Positions 60,225 through 64,000 of a stretch of 64,000 nucleotides of DNA are shown here, piece after piece. The notes below the pieces were generated by a model that had not been told where the DNA came from, did not search any database, and saw only the letters and a list, made by a program, of their open reading frames with translations. How positions within the stretch are numbered: position 1 is the first letter of the stretch; each line of letters opens with the position of its first letter. The DNA is from Odontesthes bonariensis (taxonomy: Eukaryota > Chordata > Actinopteri > Atheriniformes > Atherinopsidae). The translations under genes and the position numbers were made by a program. The stretch covers positions 36,989,649-37,053,648 of the forward strand of contig NC_134522.1 of assembly GCF_027942865.1 (NCBI RefSeq), in the 5' to 3' direction.

Positions 60225-60745
60225 TTTTCATTGATCACATGGCCTGGGAAAAAAGCTCCCTGAAGGTAACCTCTGAAACAGTTTATAGATGGGATGGTGA
60301 ACATCTTTGACAATCCGTAGTGCCCTAGACCTGCATTGCCTGGATGTAGATGTCCTGGAGGTCAGGTCGTGCAGTCTTGGTGATGCATTTGGCACAGTGC
60401 ATCAACCTGATTAGACTTTTATGCTCCCAGTAATCACAGTAGAAGGCTGGTTGTATCACTGTGGAGTTTCTTCAGCCGTGTCAGGTGATGCAAGCGCTGC
60501 CTAACCTTCTTCAGCACCGTGGAGATGTGTGTTGACCAGGAAAAGTCCTCAGAGATCAGTACGGAACATTTAGCCTCTTACTCTTTCCATCGGAGACCCG
60601 TTGATCTGGAGTGGTGCGTACTAGGGATGCCGCTCCTCCCTCCTGATGCTCACCACCAACACTAAGGGTGTTGGAGACATTTAGGTCCAGGTTGTTCTCC
60701 CAGCTTCAGGATGACAGTTTTGCTGCCTCATCATTGTTGTGGATC
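60225..60745 (-). pseudogene. Decayed LINE RT C-terminal relic
   Basis: The minus strand retains phrases such as DLQDIYIQAMQ, IMKCAYSMVVLGLI and WEHKSLIRLMHCAK in several frames. These align in order with the C-terminal block (TLQDIYTRRC-type) of jockey/Rex1-like fish LINEs. It has multiple stops and indels. Confidence 0.5.
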
Positions 60746-61366
60746 AGCCCTAACACCACCATGCTGTATGCACATTTCATAATGCTGGCGGTCAGAGCAG
60801 TTGTGCATGTAGAGAGAGTAAAGCTTGGAGGATGCCAATGTTAGGTGTGTGTAGTTTGGCTCTGATGGAACACATGTAGTACTTTTGCTGTGTAACCTGA
60901 AAATCACGCGTTAAATGAGTTAAAATGATGCTTCTGCGCAGTGATTTAAGCTGTAAATAAAAGTACCACGACATCCCAGGGAGAACGTTGGCAACATTTC
61001 TCCCACCGTTCACCCCCTCCTGTAACACTGCTGACGCAGATCACAGGTTCACTTACCTTTGACACAGATGCAGGACAGATGCAGAGAAAGACATTGTGCC
61101 GTGGGGCAGGGATCTTGCTCTGACTGGCGATGTTTGTCTCCTCCTTTTACACCACAAGATCAAAAGTGTTTCATTTGTTTCTCACTGTATGAGAGAAAGG
61201 ATTTTGTAGTTTGGCTGTGTTTTAAAAGCAACTTGTGAGTCTCTCATTCAGTGCAGTCCTGCTAGCACCCGCCAACACCAATAGAGGAATTGATGAGGTC
61301 AGATGTGTTCTGATTCTGATGCCTTAGAAAATCATAATTTTCTGTTTTTTTTTCCCCTTTCCGTAG
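60746..61366. other. Unassigned sequence
   Basis: No gene or repeat recognised. T-rich polypyrimidine (61341-61360) leads into the candidate exon. Confidence 0.3.
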
Positions 61367-61465
61367 GAGGAAATAGACTCTGCTCTCTCTGATATAAACC
61401 CCTCCTTTTCTGCTCACCTTGAGGAAGCTGTGGAGAGAATCAGCATGCAGAAACAACTGGATGAG
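61367..61465 (+). other. Candidate coding exon (33 codons) of an unidentified gene
   Basis: The acceptor is TTTTTTTCCCCTTTCCGTAG and the donor GATGAG|GTATGC. The 99-bp block is phase 0 and reads EEIDSALSDINPSFSAHLEE then AVERISMQKQLDE, an acidic amphipathic helix-like stretch with strong splice sites. It looks like a genuine coding exon whose neighbours lie outside or are hidden by repeats. The gene is not identified. Confidence 0.4.
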
Positions 61466-61959
61466 GTATGCTTTGCTGTGATCCCACTTATTGTTTATCT
61501 GGACTCGAAAAGTGTAGAAAAATCAGTTGGTAAAACATAACACAACATTCTGCGATGGTGTGTGTCCCTGAAGTCTTCCTGTTCAAACTGCATGAAAAAA
61601 TCAACATAAACCATTATGTGTCGCAACCTGGCTCAGGAGTTCTGACAAAAATGGGAAAGGACGCCAAAAAGCCAATTAAAGGTCATTTATTTAAGCAAAA
61701 AAACATCATACAAAAGCAAACCTAAACTGTGGAATGTGTTAGATCAGGAACATCAGAGATGGAGAGGTGGACGCACGAGGCTGGTAAAATGTAAGCAGAC
61801 AAAAAGCAAAAGAAATCAAGCCTTTGTGGGGGAGGAAGGATGTGCTGCATTTTATTTGAGAAACACTTTACATCATAAAAACAATCTCAAAGTTCTACAG
61901 GCGTTAAAGCCATAAAAACAAGTAACTGGGGCATCTGAAGGACTGCAGAAATATCAAGG
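61466..61959. other. Unassigned sequence
   Basis: Probably partly the downstream end of the gypsy relic; no motif was readable. Confidence 0.3.
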
Positions 61960-62421
61960 GGTTATGATCTTTGTAAACCACCAGAGGTCGTCCTCCAGCT
62001 CCCACAGAGATCTCAAAATTCTCCAAGGCCGAAATAAGTGTTCCTTTCTTGATTACAGAATAGTTAACTTGATAACGGTTAAACTTCTTTTAACTGTTCT
62101 CACCACATCCAAATTGTTCTGTTGTAGCAAAACGGTTCCTGCTCCCACCTGGTTCGCGTCCATCTCAAAACGAGGAGCTGCTAAAACAGGAGAGGAACAT
62201 AACAACGCCCTGGCATTATCAAAAGCTTGCTGACACCAAACACATTTAGCCTTACCCTCAGCAGTTCAGTCAAAGGAAACAACGGTTGAGAAGATTTTAC
62301 AAAAACCCAGCCAGACCCAAAAAGCGCTGTAGGTGGCGGATATTGTTTATTTGCCACCACCTTGTCCCACCACACGGCCAAGATATGTCACTGTTGCCTT
62401 GGCAAGCTCACATTTTGCCAG
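61960..62421 (-). pseudogene. Ty3/gypsy-like pol relic: RT end and RNase H
   Basis: Minus-strand phrases in several frames are LAKCELAKATVTYLGRVVGQ (just left of the MITE), RFEMDANQVGAGTVLLQQ (RNase H first Asp) and VYKDHNPLIFLQS (D-H-N-P-L). The order matches gypsy pol. Stops and frameshifts interrupt it. It continues from 63349-63985 across the inserted palindromic element. Confidence 0.75.
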
Positions 62422-63348
62422 TTAAAGGGGAACTCCGGGGCATTTGAAGCATGTTTCCATTGCTAGGGGTTGTCAAATAGTGATAGTAGGACACAGAGAG
62501 GTGCGTATCTGCGCTCCCTGTGTGGAGATCGCTCTGTCCGCACAGCATGTCATGCGAGGCTAATACGTGGTGGCTAGGGGCAAGCGCTAACCCTTCCACG
62601 TAAAACAACAACTTGCACACTGCAGAAACGTCACACCACTTTATAACCCATCCGACAATAAAGTCACAAGCCTTACCATCAAAACCATATGCATGGTTCT
62701 CACATTACTGGCATGGGGACGTTACAAAACAACTTTATAAACAGCATGTAACTCACCGGTTAGTTGTACGCTCGTGCATGTGAAAGCCCAAAAGAGTCGA
62801 TGGAGAATAATCCCATATACAAAACAATTATATTCTCTAGAAAAACTGCGTTCAAGTATTTAAAACATTACAACAATACATGCCCAGTAATATTCTTGTA
62901 ATGTTTTAAATACTTGAACGCAGTTTTTCTAGAGAATATAACTGTTTTGTATATGGGATTATTCTCCATCGACTCTTTTGGGCTTTCACATGCGCGAGCC
63001 TACAACCAGCCGGTGAGTTACATGCTGTTTATAAAGTTGTTTTGTAACGTCCCCATGCCAGTAATGTGAGAACCATGCATATGGTTTTGATGGTAAGGCT
63101 TGTGACTTTATTGTCGGATGGGTTATAAAGTGGTGTGACGTTTCTGCAGTGTGCAAGTTGTTGTTTTACGTGGAAGGGTTAGCGCTTGCCCCTTAGCCAC
63201 CACGTATTAGCCTCGCATGACATGCTGTGCGGACAGAGCGATCTCCACACAGGGAGCGCTGATACGCACCTCTCTGTGTCCTACTATCACTATTTGACAA
63301 CCCCTAGCAATGGAAACACGCTTCAAATGCCCCGGAGTTCCCCTTTAA
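62422..63348. mobile_element. Palindromic TTAA-site element (919 bp)
   Basis: TTAA at 62422-62425 and 63345-63348 flank an element starting AGGGGAACTCCGGGGCATTT and ending with its complement. The arms (62426-62873 and 62896-63344) are near-perfect inverted repeats of about 448 bp around a 22-bp loop, so almost the whole element is a hairpin. TTAA and AGGG tips fit a Kolobok-like MITE. It lies in the gypsy relic. ORFs at 62408-62620 and 63186-63419 are mirror images and not genes. Confidence 0.88.
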
Positions 63349-64000
63349 TGGTGAGCTTTGCCTCAACCAGCCAGTCAAATAGCGAATATGCAGAAGATGA
63401 GTGCCAGGTGTTGCTGTAAACAACAAGTCACCCTGTTAAACAGAGCAACCTTCCGGTCCTGATACAACCCGGTTCATCAGGCGCTGGAATGTCGTGGAAG
63501 CATTCCATAACCTGAAGGGCATCACTCGATCAGAATATAGACAGATGGTGGGATAAACGCAGATATTTCTTGTATACACTCTCTCAACGGCACCTGCCAC
63601 TACCCCATAAGCAAATCCAATTTGCTCTCAAACCTGGCAGACCCAACCTGATCTATGCAATCATCCATTCAGGATGATAGGAAGCAATCTGGTTTTGTAA
63701 CAGAATTTACTTTCCTGAAGTCTGTAGAAAACCTTGATGTTTTTTCTGGCTTTGGCACCAAAATGCATGGGGAAGACCAATTTAAAGATGACGAACCAGC
63801 AATATAATTTTGAAGCATAAAGATACTCCAGAGTGGATGTATTTAAGTTTATCTGGTGACGTACGATAAAACCGCTGTTTAATAGGTTGGGCATCTCCAA
63901 CATCCACGTCGTGCTCAATCCAGTCTGCGCGACAGGGAACATCCCCAAACAAACAGGGATGTCTTTTGTTTTGCATCAAATCCGATAGCTCACAAAGTTT
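63349..64000 (-). pseudogene. Ty3/gypsy-like pol relic: protease/RT part
   Basis: Minus-strand phrases are HPCLFGDVPCRADWIEHDVD and DVGDAQPIKQRFYRTSP (pre-RT block, about 63800-63960), RKNIKVFYRLQ (63720-63760), LWNASTTFQRLMN (about 63480-63530, the PFGLxNAPxxFQ block) and VYSNTWHS (about 63400, just after the expected YLDD). The catalytic DD is not readable. Multiple frames and deletions show it is inactive. It runs off the right edge of the window. Confidence 0.75.

Overview
The window looks like repeat-dense nuclear DNA from a teleost fish. Three things point that way: one spliced vertebrate gene (LRRC57, minus strand), fish-type retroelements (Tx1/L1-like, L2-like, a Rex3/RTE fragment, a Rex1/jockey-like LINE, a Penelope-like element and a tRNA-derived SINE), and hAT, PIF/Harbinger and TTAA-site DNA transposons. 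There is no prokaryotic, organellar or plasmid signature. The species cannot be fixed from the sequence. Layout: 1-2.1 kb holds a decayed, intron-containing integrase gene. 2.7-4.4 kb is two neighbouring minisatellites with a shared core. 6.6-21.3 kb is a Rex1/jockey-like LINE broken first by a SINE (7457-7659) and then by a 13.2-kb insertion (7747-20943). That insertion is a near-perfect giant palindrome with arms of 6745 and 6200 bp around a 252-bp loop. It is bounded by a 6-bp target duplication, and each arm carries the same L1 at the same internal site. 21.3-32.0 kb is a second LINE 3' end, satellite arrays, a hAT element, a 2.2-2.8 kb tandem duplication, and 11-bp and 21-bp minisatellites. 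32.3-39.06 kb is LRRC57, with five coding exons giving about 238 residues. Its 4.8-kb third intron is almost entirely tandem repeats plus a Harbinger element; its first intron holds a small hAT. 41.45-41.82 kb is a candidate promoter and leader. 43.06-44.5 kb is a 5'-truncated Penelope-like element with a GIY-YIG endonuclease. 45.0-48.69 kb is an L2-like LINE. 48.69-53.95 kb is another LINE carrying an L2 tail and a third L1. 54-64 kb holds further LINE, hAT and MITE fragments, a 47-bp minisatellite, several candidate orphan exons, and a Ty3/gypsy pol relic split by a 919-bp palindromic TTAA element. LRRC57 is the only confidently identified host gene. Most other coding sequence is selfish DNA. 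The left-arm L1 keeps both ORFs uninterrupted, and all three L1 copies are nearly identical, so the family was active recently. The observation most worth following is the flanked giant palindrome and the mirrored L1 inside it.
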